Assembly (NCBI RefSeq): GCF_014649495.1
Contig: NZ_BMTD01000002.1
Coordinates: forward strand, 1-64,000
Origin: Streptomyces filipinensis
GTDB taxonomy: Bacteria > Actinomycetota > Actinomycetes > Streptomycetales > Streptomycetaceae
Direction of reading: 5' to 3'
DNA: 64,000 nt
In this document: positions 43,622-53,265 of the stretch, in pieces
How the letters are laid out: each line of letters opens with the position of its first letter
Numbering within the stretch: position 1 is the stretch's first letter
The notes under the pieces: generated by a model
Told to the model about the DNA's origin: nothing
Databases searched by the model: none
What the model saw: the letters and a program-made list of their open reading frames with translations, nothing else
Position numbers and translations under genes: made by a program

Positions 43622-45985
43622 ATGGAGCGACAGTCGACGTACACGGCCACGGCCACCATCGATGAGCTGGGCATTCTCACGGGCTGGAGCGAAGGCGCAC
43701 GGCGGCTGCTCGGCTACGACGCCCCGGCCGTCGTCGGACGGCCCGCCATCGCACTGCTCGCCGCCGACGGCTCGGCGGCGCGCCGCGTTCTGGCCGGCCG
43801 CGAACGCTGGAACGGCACCGTCCCGCTGCGCCACCGCGACGGCCGGCTGCTGGAGCTGCGCGTGCTCGCGCACCGCCGGACCTCGGACACCGGGGTCACC
43901 GACTGGCTCGTGGTCAGCGCCGTGACGGTGCGCAGCCAGCCGCCCCGGGGCGAGCCGCTGGAGGAGTGGACGTTCCTGCAGTCCCCCTTCCCGCTGGCGA
44001 TCTTCGACGCCGACCTGCGGCTCGTACGCGCCAACCGCCGGATGGAACACGCCCTCGCCCTGCCCGAGGCGGCGATGCGCGGCCTGCGCCTGCCGCACAT
44101 CGTGCCGGGCGCCGCGAGCGAGGAGGCCGACGGGGCGATGCGGCTGGCGCTGGAGTCGGGTCGGCCGCAGGAGGCCAGGACCGGGCTCGGCACGGAGCTC
44201 GGCGCGGCCGCCGTGCTCACGCCGCTGAAGGACGCCGGCGGCCGGGTGCGCGCCGTCTGTCTGTCCACGCAGGCGCCCGGCCAGGACACCGCCGCCCCGG
44301 CACGCCCCTCGGCCGAGAGCGGCTCGCCCGTCGGCCCGGGGGCGGACCAGGCCCGTGCCGCCCAGGAACTCGGCGAGGTCACGGTTCCCCGGCTCGCGGA
44401 CGTCATGGCGGTCGACCTGTTCGACACGCCCCGGGAGGTGGACGAGGAGCCCGGCCGGCCCGGCCCGGTGGTGCTGCGCCGCGCCGCACTGCGCGCCGTC
44501 CCGGACGGCCACGGACCCGCCTACGGCGCCGGCGTCGGCGAGGCGGTCGTCTGCCCGCTGGACTCCCCTCCCGCCCAGTGCCTCGCGGCGAGCCGGCCGC
44601 TGCTGTACGACACGACGGACCCGGTCGTCGCCGAGTGGGCGGCGGCGGACCCGGGTGCGGCGTGGCTGCGCGCGTCCGGAGCGCGTTCACTGCTGGTGGT
44701 GCCGCTCCTCGCCCAGGGCAGCACGCTCGGCGTGGCGCTCTTCGCCCGGCGCCCCGGCCGGGGCGCGTTCGGCCCGGAGGAGCTGCGGCTGGCCCAGGAG
44801 TTCACGGCCAGGGCGTCCGCCGGCATCCGGCAGGCCCGCGCCTCTTCCCGGACCCGCACCACCACCATGGCCCTGCAGCAGAGCCTGCTCCCGCACACGC
44901 TGCCCGCGCAGGCGGCCCTGGAGATCGCCACCCGCTATCTGCCCGCCGCGACCCGGGCCGGCGTGGGCGGCGACTGGTTCGACGTGATCCCGCTGTCCGG
45001 GGCGCGGGTGGCGCTCGTCGTGGGCGACGTGGTGGGCCACGGCATCCGTGCCTCGGCCACCATGGGCCGGCTGCGCACCGCCGTACGCACCCTGGCCGAC
45101 GTCGATCTGCCGGCCGACGAACTCCTCACCCACCTCGACGACCTGGTCCTGCGGCTCGCCGCCGACGAGGGCAGCGCGGACCCGGCCGCCGAGACCGCCG
45201 GCGGCATCGGCACCACCTGTCTGTACGCGGTGTACGACCCGGTCTCGCGCCGGTGCACCCTGGCGCGGGCGGGCCATCCGCCGCCCGCCGTGGTCATGCC
45301 GGACGGCGCCGTGCGCTTCCTCGACGTGCCCGCGGGGCCCCCGCTCGGACTCGGCGGGCTGCCCTTCGAGGCCGTCGAGACCGAACTGCCCGAGGGCAGT
45401 CTCCTCGCGCTCTACACCAACGGGCTCTTCGAGGCCCGCGAGCACGACATCGACGAGGCGCTGGACAAGATGTTCGCCGCGCTCGGCCGGCCCGCGGCCA
45501 CGCTGGACTCCCTCTGCGACCACGTGCTCACCGAGCTGCTGAGCCACCGTCCCGACGACGACATCGCGCTCCTCGTCGCCCGCACCCGGGTCCTGCACGG
45601 GGACCGGGTCGCGGCCTGGGAGCTGGCGAACGACCTCACGGACGTCTCCCGGGCCCGCCGGCTGGCCTGCGACCAGCTGTCCGCGTGGGGCCTGGACGAG
45701 GCCGCCTTCCCCACCGAGCTGATGGTCAGCGAGCTGGTCACCAACGCCATGCGGTACGGCCGGCCGCCCGTCCAGCTCCGGCTGATCCACCAGGACTCGA
45801 CCCTGATCTGCGAGGTGTACGACTCCAGCGGCAGCACCCCGCACATGCGGCGCGCCCGTATCTTCGACGAGGGTGGCCGGGGTCTGCTGCTGGTCGCCCA
45901 GCTGGCCGACCGCTGGGGCACCCGGCACGACCGGGTCGGCAAGACGGTGTGGGCGGAGCAGTCGGTGGCCGGGACCACCGGCTGA
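43622..45985 (+). CDS. PAS-GAF-SpoIIE phosphatase with HATPase domain
   Basis: A 787-residue cytoplasmic regulator of the RsbU/RsbW type. Domains in order: PAS (about 7-110), second PAS (about 115-200), GAF-like (about 240-410), SpoIIE/PP2C phosphatase (about 425-640, LPAATRAGVGGDWFDVIPLS, ALVVGDVVGHG, RPDDDIALLVAR), and an anti-sigma-type ATPase (about 655-785, ELVTNAMRYGRPP, DEGGRGLLLVAQLADRWG). Such fusions control anti-sigma-factor antagonists or partner proteins by phosphorylation and dephosphorylation. No anti-sigma antagonist gene is adjacent. Confidence 0.92.
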   Translation: MERQSTYTATATIDELGILTGWSEGARRLLGYDAPAVVGRPAIALLAADGSAARRVLAGRERWNGTVPLRHRDGRLLELRVLAHRRTSDTGVTDWLVVSAVTVRSQPPRGEPLEEWTFLQSPFPLAIFDADLRLVRANRRMEHALALPEAAMRGLRLPHIVPGAASEEADGAMRLALESGRPQEARTGLGTELGAAAVLTPLKDAGGRVRAVCLSTQAPGQDTAAPARPSAESGSPVGPGADQARAAQELGEVTVPRLADVMAVDLFDTPREVDEEPGRPGPVVLRRAALRAVPDGHGPAYGAGVGEAVVCPLDSPPAQCLAASRPLLYDTTDPVVAEWAAADPGAAWLRASGARSLLVVPLLAQGSTLGVALFARRPGRGAFGPEELRLAQEFTARASAGIRQARASSRTRTTTMALQQSLLPHTLPAQAALEIATRYLPAATRAGVGGDWFDVIPLSGARVALVVGDVVGHGIRASATMGRLRTAVRTLADVDLPADELLTHLDDLVLRLAADEGSADPAAETAGGIGTTCLYAVYDPVSRRCTLARAGHPPPAVVMPDGAVRFLDVPAGPPLGLGGLPFEAVETELPEGSLLALYTNGLFEAREHDIDEALDKMFAALGRPAATLDSLCDHVLTELLSHRPDDDIALLVARTRVLHGDRVAAWELANDLTDVSRARRLACDQLSAWGLDEAAFPTELMVSELVTNAMRYGRPPVQLRLIHQDSTLICEVYDSSGSTPHMRRARIFDEGGRGLLLVAQLADRWGTRHDRVGKTVWAEQSVAGTTG

Positions 45986-45986
45986 G

Positions 45987-46499
45987 TCAGCCGCTGCCAC
46001 CGTTGCCCCCACGGCCGCCCTGACCGCTTCCCTCGCAGCCCACACCCAGGCAGATCCCGCCGTCGCCGCCCCGGCCGCCGTCGCCGCCGTCGCCCGTGCC
46101 CGCCGCGTCGCCGCCGTTCCCGCCGCTGCCGCCGTTGGCGCTGCCGGCGCAGACGCCGACGCAGATGCCGCCGTTCCCCCCGTCCCCGCCGCTCCGGCCC
46201 GGCGCGCCCGTGGTGCCGGCGCCGCCGTTGGCGCTGCCGTTGCAGAGCCCGGCGCAGATGCCGCCGCCCGAGCCGCTGCCGCCGTTGACCGTGCCGTTGC
46301 AGTTGCCCGCGCAGATCGAGTCGCCGATGCGGACGCTGCCGTTGCCGACATGGACGCTGCCGAGGCCGGGACGGCCGCTGCCCGCTCCGCCGCCGACGGG
46401 GCCGGTGGCGGCCGTCGCGGCCGGGGCCATGGCGCCTCCGGCGATCACGAAGGTGGAGACGGCGAGACCGAGACCGAATTTCCAGGAGTGCTTGCGCAT
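45987..46499 (-). CDS. secreted Gly-rich protein with Cys-containing repeats
   Basis: A 170-residue exported protein starting MRKHSWKFGLGLAVSTFVIA with a signal peptide ending near PAATAA. The mature part is Gly/Asn/Ser-rich and carries four units of the type ICAGNCNGTVNGGSG, ICAGLCNGSANGGAG, ICVGVCAGSANGGSG and ICLGVGCEGSGQGG. Regular Cys spacing suggests disulphide cross-linking or metal binding. GAGGAA precedes the ATG. It starts 8 bp after the collagen-like gene, so the two form an operon. Function unknown. Confidence 0.75.
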   Translation of the reverse strand: MRKHSWKFGLGLAVSTFVIAGGAMAPAATAATGPVGGGAGSGRPGLGSVHVGNGSVRIGDSICAGNCNGTVNGGSGSGGGICAGLCNGSANGGAGTTGAPGRSGGDGGNGGICVGVCAGSANGGSGGNGGDAAGTGDGGDGGRGGDGGICLGVGCEGSGQGGRGGNGGSG

Positions 46500-46507
46500 G
46501 GGTTTCC

Positions 46508-46951
46508 TCAGGAATCCACTCGGAGGAATTCGAGCCACCCGCCGTCCAGGAGATTTTGCTCCCACTTGCTGATTTCCTTCTCCCGGACCTTGTACTTCTT
46601 GGCCGCGTCGGCCTCGGTCACCCGGCCGGTCAGCACCGCCAGCGCGATGCGTGCCTTGTCCAGCCGGGAGAGCTTCGACTTCGGTCTGCCGGGCAGGTCG
46701 CTCAGGCCGTGGAACGGCGCACAGCCGGGCTTGCCGGGCTCTCCGGGCTCACCCGGCTGCCCGGGCGCACCGCCCTTGCCTCCTTCGCCGCCCTCTCCGC
46801 AGTGCGCGGACCGGTCGGCCGGGGCGGCCGCGTGACTGCCGGGGGCCGGGGCGATGGGGGTGGCTGCTTGGGCGGCGCACGCGGTGGTGGTGACGAGCGC
46901 CACGGAGGCCGCCGCGAGGATGAAGGGACGCCGCCAGGTGCTGCTGGACAT
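46508..46951 (-). CDS. exported protein with collagen-like segment and transposase-like HTH
   Basis: A 147-residue protein. The N-terminal signal (FILAAASVALVTTTACAAQA) contains a Cys that might be lipidated. A collagen-like run of G-x-x triplets follows (GEGGEGGKGGAPGQPGEPGE). The C-terminal about 60 residues (LDKARIALAVLTGRVTEADA then AKKYKVREKEISKWEQNLL) read as the helix-turn-helix of IS3-type OrfA transposase proteins. A DNA-binding-type fold on an exported protein is unexpected. First gene of a two-gene operon. Confidence 0.7.
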   Translation of the reverse strand: MSSSTWRRPFILAAASVALVTTTACAAQAATPIAPAPGSHAAAPADRSAHCGEGGEGGKGGAPGQPGEPGEPGKPGCAPFHGLSDLPGRPKSKLSRLDKARIALAVLTGRVTEADAAKKYKVREKEISKWEQNLLDGGWLEFLRVDS

Positions 46952-47073
46952 GGGGGGGTCTCCGTTTCGGGTCAGGAGTGCCGGTGAGGGATCGCGGGGA
47001 GAGGGGAGGGCTTCGGGGAGGGGGTGGAGGCCCTCGCGGCCTCCACCCCGTGGACGGTCAGCGGCGGTGACGG

Positions 47074-47670
47074 TCAGAAGAGGCTGATTCCGCCGGCCCC
47101 GCCGGACCCGCCGGCGCCGCCGAAGAGCCCGCCGACGCCGCCCTTGCCGCCCTTGCCTCCGTTGCCGCCCTGGAAGACGCTGTTGCCGCCCTTCCCTCCG
47201 TTGCCGCCCTGGCCGCCGACGAGGACGCCGTCGCCACCGCCACCGCCGCTGCCGCCGCCACCGCCGGAGAGGACGCCGAAGCCGCCGGCCCCGCCGTCGC
47301 CGCCCTTGCCGCCGACGACACCTTCGCCGCCGCCACCGCCGCCACCGCCGCCGCCTCCGGAGAGGACGCCGTCGCCGCCCTTGCCGCCGGCGCCACCGTC
47401 ACCGCCGGTACCGAGGACGCTGCCGCCTCCGGAGCCGCCGGCGCCGCCACCGCCGCCCACCAGCCCGGAGCCGCCGTCACCCCCCGCGCCACCGGCGCCT
47501 CCGCCCTGGACGAAGGCCATGGTCGAGGTGGGCATCGGGGCCGCCATCGCTCCGGACACGGGCAGCAGGACCCCTCCGGTGACCAGCGCGGCCGAGGCGG
47601 CGAGGGTCGCGAGACGGAGACCCCGGCGCTTCGGGCGGATTTCGTCGTGGGTGTGAACCTTGCGAGTCAT
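47074..47670 (-). CDS. secreted Gly-rich low-complexity protein
   Basis: A 198-residue protein starting MTRKVHTHDEIRPKRRGLRL, signal peptide to about residue 44 (SGAMAAP). The remainder is about 60 percent Gly, in runs such as GGGGAGGSGGGSVLGTGGDG and GGQGGNGGKGGNSVFQGGNG with a short aliphatic interruption (VL, VF, LF) every 20-25 residues. This is like PGRS-type sequence but without a PE domain. GGGAGAAAGCTC precedes the ATG. Function unknown; probably cell-surface. Confidence 0.75.
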   Translation of the reverse strand: MTRKVHTHDEIRPKRRGLRLATLAASAALVTGGVLLPVSGAMAAPMPTSTMAFVQGGGAGGAGGDGGSGLVGGGGGAGGSGGGSVLGTGGDGGAGGKGGDGVLSGGGGGGGGGGGEGVVGGKGGDGGAGGFGVLSGGGGGSGGGGGDGVLVGGQGGNGGKGGNSVFQGGNGGKGGKGGVGGLFGGAGGSGGAGGISLF

Positions 47671-47849
47671 GAGCTTTCTCCCATTGCTGTGTGTATTTCC
47701 CGAGTGGATTTGCCGGGGTGTTTTCCGGCGCACTTCAAGTAAGCCGGAACGGGAAATACGGGTCATGTTCCGAGGACTCGGGACTTGACGGGGACACAGG
47801 CGTTGGGTAAAGCCCGCGTAAGCGGCGGGGCAGCGGCGTCGGGCGGGCG

Positions 47850-48806
47850 TCAGAAGAGGACCGGCCCGGCCCAGGGCGGCGGTGCCGGTGGCGGCACGCG
47901 GTCCACCTGGGTCGGCGTACGGCGGCGCGGTGCCGCGCCCAGGTCGCCGGCGGCGGTGCGCAGGGCCGCCACGAACTCCAGGCAGGAGCCGTGACGGTCG
48001 CCCGGGGCCTTGGCCAGGGCGCACCGCATGACCTCGTCGGCGGCCGCCGGGATGCCCGGCCGCTCCTTGCTGAGCGCCGGCGGCGGGTCGTACTGGTGGG
48101 CCCACAGCAGTTCGAGGTGGTCGTCCCGCCGGAAGGGCGGAGTGCCGGCGAGCATCTCGTGGACCACGCAGGCCAGGCTGTACAGGTCGGACCTGCCGTC
48201 CACCGGGCGCCCGGCGATGCGCTCGGGTGCCACGTAGTCGAGGGTGCCGACGAACTCCCCGGCGGTGGTGAACCCGGTGAGCGACAGCGACTTCTTCGCC
48301 AGCCCGAAGTCGGTGAGGTAGACGTGCTCGGGGTGATCGCTGTCGACGCCCTTGGCGACCAGGACGTTGCCGGGTTTGACGTCCCGGTGCACCAGGTCAC
48401 GCGCGTGGGCGGCGTCGAGCGCGGACGCCAGCTGGGCGGCGATGCGCAGCGTCGTCGCGGCCGGCAGCGGGCCCTCCCGGTCGAGCAGGGCGCGCAGGTC
48501 CTGGCCGGCGACGAAGCACATGGCGATGTAGAGGATCCCGTCGGTCTCGCCGGCTTCGAAGACGGGGACGATGTTGGGGTGGTCGATGGCGGCGGCGACC
48601 CGGGACTCCTGGGCGAACCGGCGGCGGAAGGCGTCGTTGCGCGTGTACTCCGGGGCGAGCAGTTTGAGGGCGACCGTCCGACCGAGGCGCAGGTCCTTGG
48701 CGCGGTAGACGACGGCCATGCCCCCGCGGCCGAGCTCGCGTTCCACGCGGTATCCCGCGATCTCGGCCCCGATCAGCCCGGAGGGGCTTCTGGGCGGCCA
48801 ACTCAC
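47850..48806 (-). CDS. soluble Ser/Thr protein kinase (PknB-type)
   Basis: A 318-residue Hanks-type kinase with the full catalytic set: GRGGMAVVYRA loop, VALKLLAPE Lys, LVHRDVKPGNVLVA catalytic loop, YLTDFGLAKK, and GTLDYVAPERI. There is no membrane helix or extracellular sensor; the C-terminus is a short Pro-rich tail (VPPPAPPPWAGP). It is upstream of the Gly-rich protein genes in the same orientation. Substrates unknown. Confidence 0.93.
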   Translation of the reverse strand: MSWPPRSPSGLIGAEIAGYRVERELGRGGMAVVYRAKDLRLGRTVALKLLAPEYTRNDAFRRRFAQESRVAAAIDHPNIVPVFEAGETDGILYIAMCFVAGQDLRALLDREGPLPAATTLRIAAQLASALDAAHARDLVHRDVKPGNVLVAKGVDSDHPEHVYLTDFGLAKKSLSLTGFTTAGEFVGTLDYVAPERIAGRPVDGRSDLYSLACVVHEMLAGTPPFRRDDHLELLWAHQYDPPPALSKERPGIPAAADEVMRCALAKAPGDRHGSCLEFVAALRTAAGDLGAAPRRRTPTQVDRVPPPAPPPWAGPVLF

Positions 48807-48849
48807 GCCTGAATTCTACCGAGAGACCCCTGTATGAGCGCATGGCGAA

Positions 48850-48879
48850 GGCCCGGGCCTCCCTCACGGGACCCGGGCC
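48850..48879 (-). terminator. hairpin terminator behind lon
   Basis: GGCCCGGG (48850-48857) pairs with CCCGGGCC (48872-48879) across a 14-nt loop, 22 bp after the lon stop. Confidence 0.6.
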
Positions 48880-48901
48880 CTCGCTCATCCGGCAGCGTCC
48901 G

Positions 48902-51331
48902 TCACGCCGCTACCGGAACCGTGGGCACCGCACCGTTCGTGGCGGGCGCGAGCGCCAGCTCAAGGACCTGGCGGACGTCGGTCACGGTGTGGACGTCGAG
49001 CTTGTCCAGCACCTCGGCCGGGACGTCGTCCAGGTCGGGTTCGTTGCGCTTGGGGATGATCACGGTGGTCACCCCGGCACGCTGCGCGGCGAGCAGCTTC
49101 TGCTTCACGCCCCCGATGGGCAGCACGCGTCCGGTCAGCGAGACCTCGCCGGTCATCGCCACGTCCGTGCGGACCAGCCGGCCGGAGAGCAGCGAGGCGA
49201 GGGCCGTGGTCATCGTGATGCCCGCGCTCGGGCCGTCCTTCGGGACCGCGCCCGCCGGGAAGTGGATGTGCACGCCCCGGTCCTTCAGGTCGCCCACCGC
49301 GAGCTCCAGTTCGGCGCCGTGGCTGCGCAGGAAGCTCAGCGCGATCTGCGCCGACTCCTTCATCACGTCACCGAGCTGACCGGTCAGGGTCAGGCCCGCA
49401 GCTCCCGTCTCCGGGTCGGCCAGGGACGCCTCCACGAAGAGGACGTCACCGCCGGCGCCGGTGACCGCGAGACCGGTCGCCACGCCGGGGACGGACGTAC
49501 GGCGCTCGGCCGGGTCCTGGGCGGACTCGGGCACGTGGTGCGGGCGTCCGATCAGTGCGCGCAGGTCGCCGTCCGTCACGGTGAACGGCAGCTCCCGCTC
49601 GCCGAGTTCGTGCTGGGCCGCGATCTTGCGGAGCAGCCGTGCGATGGACCGCTCCAGGGTGCGCACGCCCGCCTCGCGGGTGTACTCGCCGGCCAGCTTG
49701 CGCAGGGCGCTCTCCTCCAGAGCGACCTCGTCCTCGCCCAGTCCCGCCCGCTCCAGCTGGCGCGGGAGCAGGTGGTCGCGGGCGATGACGACCTTCTCGT
49801 CCTCGGTGTAGCCGTCCAGGCGGACGATCTCCATACGGTCGGCGAGCGCCTCCGGGATGGCCTCCAGGACGTTGGCGGTGGCCAGGAAGACCACGTCCGA
49901 CAGGTCGAGTTCGACCTCCAGGTAGTGGTCGCGGAAGGTGTGGTTCTGCGCCGGGTCCAGGACTTCGAGCAGGGCGGCGGCCGGGTCGCCGCGGAAGTCG
50001 GAACCCACCTTGTCGATCTCGTCCAGCAGGACCACCGGGTTCATGGACCCGGCCTCCTTGATCGCCCGCACGATCCGGCCGGGCAGCGCGCCGACGTACG
50101 TACGGCGGTGACCGCGGATCTCGGCCTCGTCACGGACGCCGCCGAGGGCGACGCGGACGAACTCGCGGCCCATCGCGTGCGCGACACTCTGTCCCAAGCT
50201 GGTCTTTCCGACGCCGGGCGGGCCTACCAGGGCCAGCACGGCACCGCCGCGCCGCCCGCCGATGACGCCGAGGCCGCGCTCGCCGCGCCGCTTGCGCACG
50301 GCCAGGTATTCGGTGATGCGCTCCTTCACGTCCTCCAGGCCGGCGTGCTCGGCGTCGAGGACCGCCTTGGCGCCCTGGATGTCGTAGGCGTCCTCGGTCC
50401 GCTCGTTCCAGGGCAGCTCCAGGACGGTGTCCAGCCAGGTGCGGATCCAGGAGCCCTCGGGGGACTGGTCGCTGGAGCGCTCCAGCTTGTCGACCTCCTT
50501 GAGCGCGGCCTCGCGGACCTTCTCCGGCAGGTCGGCGGCCTCGACGCGGGCACGGTAGTCGTCGGACTCCTCGGCCGAGTCCTTGGAGTTCCCGCCGTTC
50601 AGCTCGCGCAGTTCCTTGCGGACGGCCTCCAGCTGACGGCGCAGCAGGAACTCGCGCTGCTGCTTGTCGACGCCCTCCTGGACGTCCTTGGCGATGGTCT
50701 CGGCCACGGCCTGCTCGGCGAGGTGGTCGCGGAGCTGCTGCGCGGCGAGCCTGAGCCGGGCCACCGGGTCGGCGGTCTCCAGCAGTTCGACCTTCTGGTC
50801 GGTGGTGAGGAACGGCGAGTAGCCGGAGTTGTCGGCGAGCGCGGAGACGTCGTCGATGGCCTGGACGCGGTCCACGACCTGCCAGGCACCGCGCTTCTTC
50901 AGCCAGGTGGTGGCCAGTGCCTTGTATTCCTTGACCAGGTCCGCGACCTGACCGGGCAGCGGGTCGGGGACGGTCTCGTCGATGCGGGCGCCCTCGACCC
51001 ACAGGGCGGCGCCGGGACCGGTGGTGCCGGCGCCGATCCGCACCCGGCTCCGGCCGCGGACCAGAGCCCCCGGGTCACCGTCGGCCAGCCGGCCGACCTG
51101 CTCGACCGTGCCCAGCACACCGGTCTTCGCGTACGTGCCGTCGATGCGTGGCACCAGCAGCACCTTGGGCTTTCCGGGCGTGGACCGGGCGGCGGCCTGG
51201 GCGGCCTCCACCGCGGCGCGCACCTCGGAGTCGCTCAGGTCCAGCGGGACCACCATGCCGGGCAGCACGACCTCGTCGTCGAGCGGCAGCACGGGCAGGT
51301 CGAGCGTGAACGCCGTGGACTCAGTAGCCAT
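48902..51331 (-). CDS. lon: ATP-dependent protease Lon
   Basis: An 809-residue LonA protease. An N-terminal substrate-binding domain ([17 protein letters not shown]) is followed by an AAA+ module with Walker [11 protein letters not shown] and sensor motifs, then a protease domain with Ser702 (KDGPSAGI) and Lys745 (GGVKQK). It degrades misfolded and regulatory proteins. The start is MATESTAF at 51331, preceded by GGGGAG. A HAIR-type inverted repeat lies 22 bp upstream, indicating HspR control. Confidence 0.97.
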   Translation of the reverse strand: MATESTAFTLDLPVLPLDDEVVLPGMVVPLDLSDSEVRAAVEAAQAAARSTPGKPKVLLVPRIDGTYAKTGVLGTVEQVGRLADGDPGALVRGRSRVRIGAGTTGPGAALWVEGARIDETVPDPLPGQVADLVKEYKALATTWLKKRGAWQVVDRVQAIDDVSALADNSGYSPFLTTDQKVELLETADPVARLRLAAQQLRDHLAEQAVAETIAKDVQEGVDKQQREFLLRRQLEAVRKELRELNGGNSKDSAEESDDYRARVEAADLPEKVREAALKEVDKLERSSDQSPEGSWIRTWLDTVLELPWNERTEDAYDIQGAKAVLDAEHAGLEDVKERITEYLAVRKRRGERGLGVIGGRRGGAVLALVGPPGVGKTSLGQSVAHAMGREFVRVALGGVRDEAEIRGHRRTYVGALPGRIVRAIKEAGSMNPVVLLDEIDKVGSDFRGDPAAALLEVLDPAQNHTFRDHYLEVELDLSDVVFLATANVLEAIPEALADRMEIVRLDGYTEDEKVVIARDHLLPRQLERAGLGEDEVALEESALRKLAGEYTREAGVRTLERSIARLLRKIAAQHELGERELPFTVTDGDLRALIGRPHHVPESAQDPAERRTSVPGVATGLAVTGAGGDVLFVEASLADPETGAAGLTLTGQLGDVMKESAQIALSFLRSHGAELELAVGDLKDRGVHIHFPAGAVPKDGPSAGITMTTALASLLSGRLVRTDVAMTGEVSLTGRVLPIGGVKQKLLAAQRAGVTTVIIPKRNEPDLDDVPAEVLDKLDVHTVTDVRQVLELALAPATNGAVPTVPVAA

Positions 51332-51352
51332 GATCTCCCCTTCGGCAGTCAA

Positions 51353-51373
51353 GTTGAGCTATGCCGACTCAAC
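51353..51373 (-). promoter_or_regulatory. HAIR operator (HspR binding site) upstream of lon
   Basis: GTTGAGC, seven bases, then ACTCAAC. The HAIR consensus is CTTGAGT-N7-ACTCAAG, so the inner TTGAG and CTCAA and the 7-nt spacing match exactly. It lies 22 bp before the lon start codon. HspR control of lon is known in S. lividans. Confidence 0.82.
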
Positions 51374-51452
51374 TACGGGAGAGGGGCAGGTGTTCCCCGT
51401 GTTTGTTCGCTGTGAGCGATCACTTGCGCCCGAGGGGGCGTGCTCGCCGTCC

Positions 51453-52277
51453 TCAGGCCGGCTGGTTCCACCGGCGCAACAGGGGCCAGCTCGCCACGCC
51501 GATCGACAGGGCGATCAGATGGCCCCAGTTCGTCATCGGGTCCTGGAAGGCGATCAGGTCGTCGACGAGGAGGGTGGTCGCGAGCGCCAGGAGCGGCCAG
51601 CGCAGCCAGGGGCGCAGCAGGCCGGCGAGGGCGCCGGTGCTGGCGGCGACGCCGAAGCTGATGCCGTAGTCGAGCCGGTGCAGCGAGGTGGCGGGGAGGT
51701 GGCCGACCAGGACGGCCAGGCCCACGGGGACCTCGGTGGCGAGGGTGGCCAGGACGTGGCCGCCCAGGAAGACACAGGCCGCCCGCGCGCCGCCTATGCG
51801 CCGTTCGAGCGCGGTGAGCACCAGCACGAACGCCAGCGCGTACGGCGACAGGACGCCGCCCGCGATCCACAGCGCGCTCCCCAGCAGCACCAGGACGGGG
51901 GTGCGCACCAGGTGGGCGACGTCCGTGCTGGAGTCCTGGTAGAGAGCGTGGACCAGGCCCGGGTCGGCCAGCGCCGCGATCACCGAGGTGAGGGCCAGGA
52001 GGGCGCCGTAGGCGAAGGTGAACGGGGTGCCGGCGGGCGTGGGCAGCAGGCGCCACACCCGCGGGAACCGCACGGCCGGGCGCGTCGGGGCGCCGACCGC
52101 GGCGGGCGTGGGCACGGGGGCGGGGTCACAGGCGGGGACCGTGGCGTGCCGCTGGCGGGGCATGCCGTCCAGCAGGTCCGCGAGGGCGGGCGTCGCGACG
52201 GCGGCGCCGTCGGGAAGGGGCGCGCCCGGCAGGGGCGCGGACGCGGCCGACGCAGGGCCCGTCGCGATGGGTTCCAC
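51453..52277 (-). CDS. rhomboid-like membrane protein
   Basis: About 274 residues from GTG 52277 (AGGAG about 10 nt upstream). A Pro/Ala-rich cytoplasmic segment (1-75) precedes six hydrophobic segments. The pattern HRLDYGISFGVAASTGALAG and NWGHLIALSIGVASWPLL places a Ser (GIS) and a His on late helices as in rhomboid proteases, but the standard GxSG is not exact, so catalytic activity is uncertain. Upstream of lon on the same strand. Confidence 0.72.
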   Translation of the reverse strand: MEPIATGPASAASAPLPGAPLPDGAAVATPALADLLDGMPRQRHATVPACDPAPVPTPAAVGAPTRPAVRFPRVWRLLPTPAGTPFTFAYGALLALTSVIAALADPGLVHALYQDSSTDVAHLVRTPVLVLLGSALWIAGGVLSPYALAFVLVLTALERRIGGARAACVFLGGHVLATLATEVPVGLAVLVGHLPATSLHRLDYGISFGVAASTGALAGLLRPWLRWPLLALATTLLVDDLIAFQDPMTNWGHLIALSIGVASWPLLRRWNQPA

Positions 52278-52471
52278 GGTGTGGCGCTCCTTCCGTCGCG
52301 CCCCACCTTTCGTGTTGCGCGGGCCGCTGTCTATGACCGACGCCACGCGAGAGCGGATTCACAGCAACCTCTCACGTACCGGATGCGTCCGCCCCGGCCC
52401 GTTACCGACAGCACGCGCGTGTCATCCGCAATTCCCGTGAACGACAAGCCGCGTTCGAGCAGGATGGGGGC

Positions 52472-53152
52472 ATGACTGCTGCCGTGCACGACTCCCCCGT
52501 GGTCCTCGACCGGCGCGACGGCCCGTACGGCGAGGTGGCGCTGCGCCGGCACGGGACGCTGCTGCAGATCATCGCCAACGGCTGTTTCCTGATGGACACC
52601 TCGGACGGCCGTTCGGAGCGGCTGCTGGTGGACGCCGCGTACGACGCGCTGGACGGGCGGCCGGAGCCGAAGGTGCTGATCGGCGGGCTGGGCGTGGGCT
52701 TCTCACTCGCACATGCGGCGGCGGACTCCCGGTGGGGGCGGATCACCGTCGTCGAGCGGGAACCCGCCGTCATCGACTGGCACCGGCACGGGCCGCTGGC
52801 GGAGATCTCCGCCGGTGCGCTCGGCGATCCGCGCACCGAGATCGTGCGGGGCGACCTCGTGGCGTTCGTCAATGAGACTTCCGACACGTTTGACGCGCTC
52901 TGTCTGGACATCGACAACGGACCCGGCTGGACCGTCACGGACGACAACCACGGTCTCTACGCGCCGGCCGGACTCGCCGCCTGCGCAAGGGTGTTGAATC
53001 CCGGCGGGGTGCTCGCCGTGTGGTCCGCCGAGCCCTCTCCGGAATTTGAAGGAACCATGCGGAATGCCGGGTTCCAGCAGGTGCGTACCGAAGAGGTGCC
53101 CGTTGCCCGGGGCGTTCCGGACGCCGTGCACCTCGGCGTCCGACCTGGATAG
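52472..53152 (+). CDS. spermidine synthase-like protein
   Basis: A 226-residue protein with a Rossmann methyltransferase-like fold: VLIGGLGVGFSLAHAAADS, then ITVVEREPAVIDWHRHGPLA and VRGDLVAFVNETSDTFDALC. These match the spermidine-synthase family, but strict polyamine-binding residues were not verified, so it may act on another substrate. Divergent from the rhomboid-like gene. Confidence 0.8.
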   Translation: MTAAVHDSPVVLDRRDGPYGEVALRRHGTLLQIIANGCFLMDTSDGRSERLLVDAAYDALDGRPEPKVLIGGLGVGFSLAHAAADSRWGRITVVEREPAVIDWHRHGPLAEISAGALGDPRTEIVRGDLVAFVNETSDTFDALCLDIDNGPGWTVTDDNHGLYAPAGLAACARVLNPGGVLAVWSAEPSPEFEGTMRNAGFQQVRTEEVPVARGVPDAVHLGVRPG

Positions 53153-53265
53153 CGACAGCACGGTGGATCCCCGTAATGTGCTGCCCTGACGCGGATCATT
53201 CAAGCGTCAAGCGCAGACATGGGATCACCCCACGGGTTCCGGAAAGCAACAAGCAGGGGCGGGCG

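Noticed and set aside
47074..47670. PE-PGRS protein as in mycobacteria
   Set aside because: The Gly-rich part is similar in composition, but there is a normal signal peptide and no PE domain.
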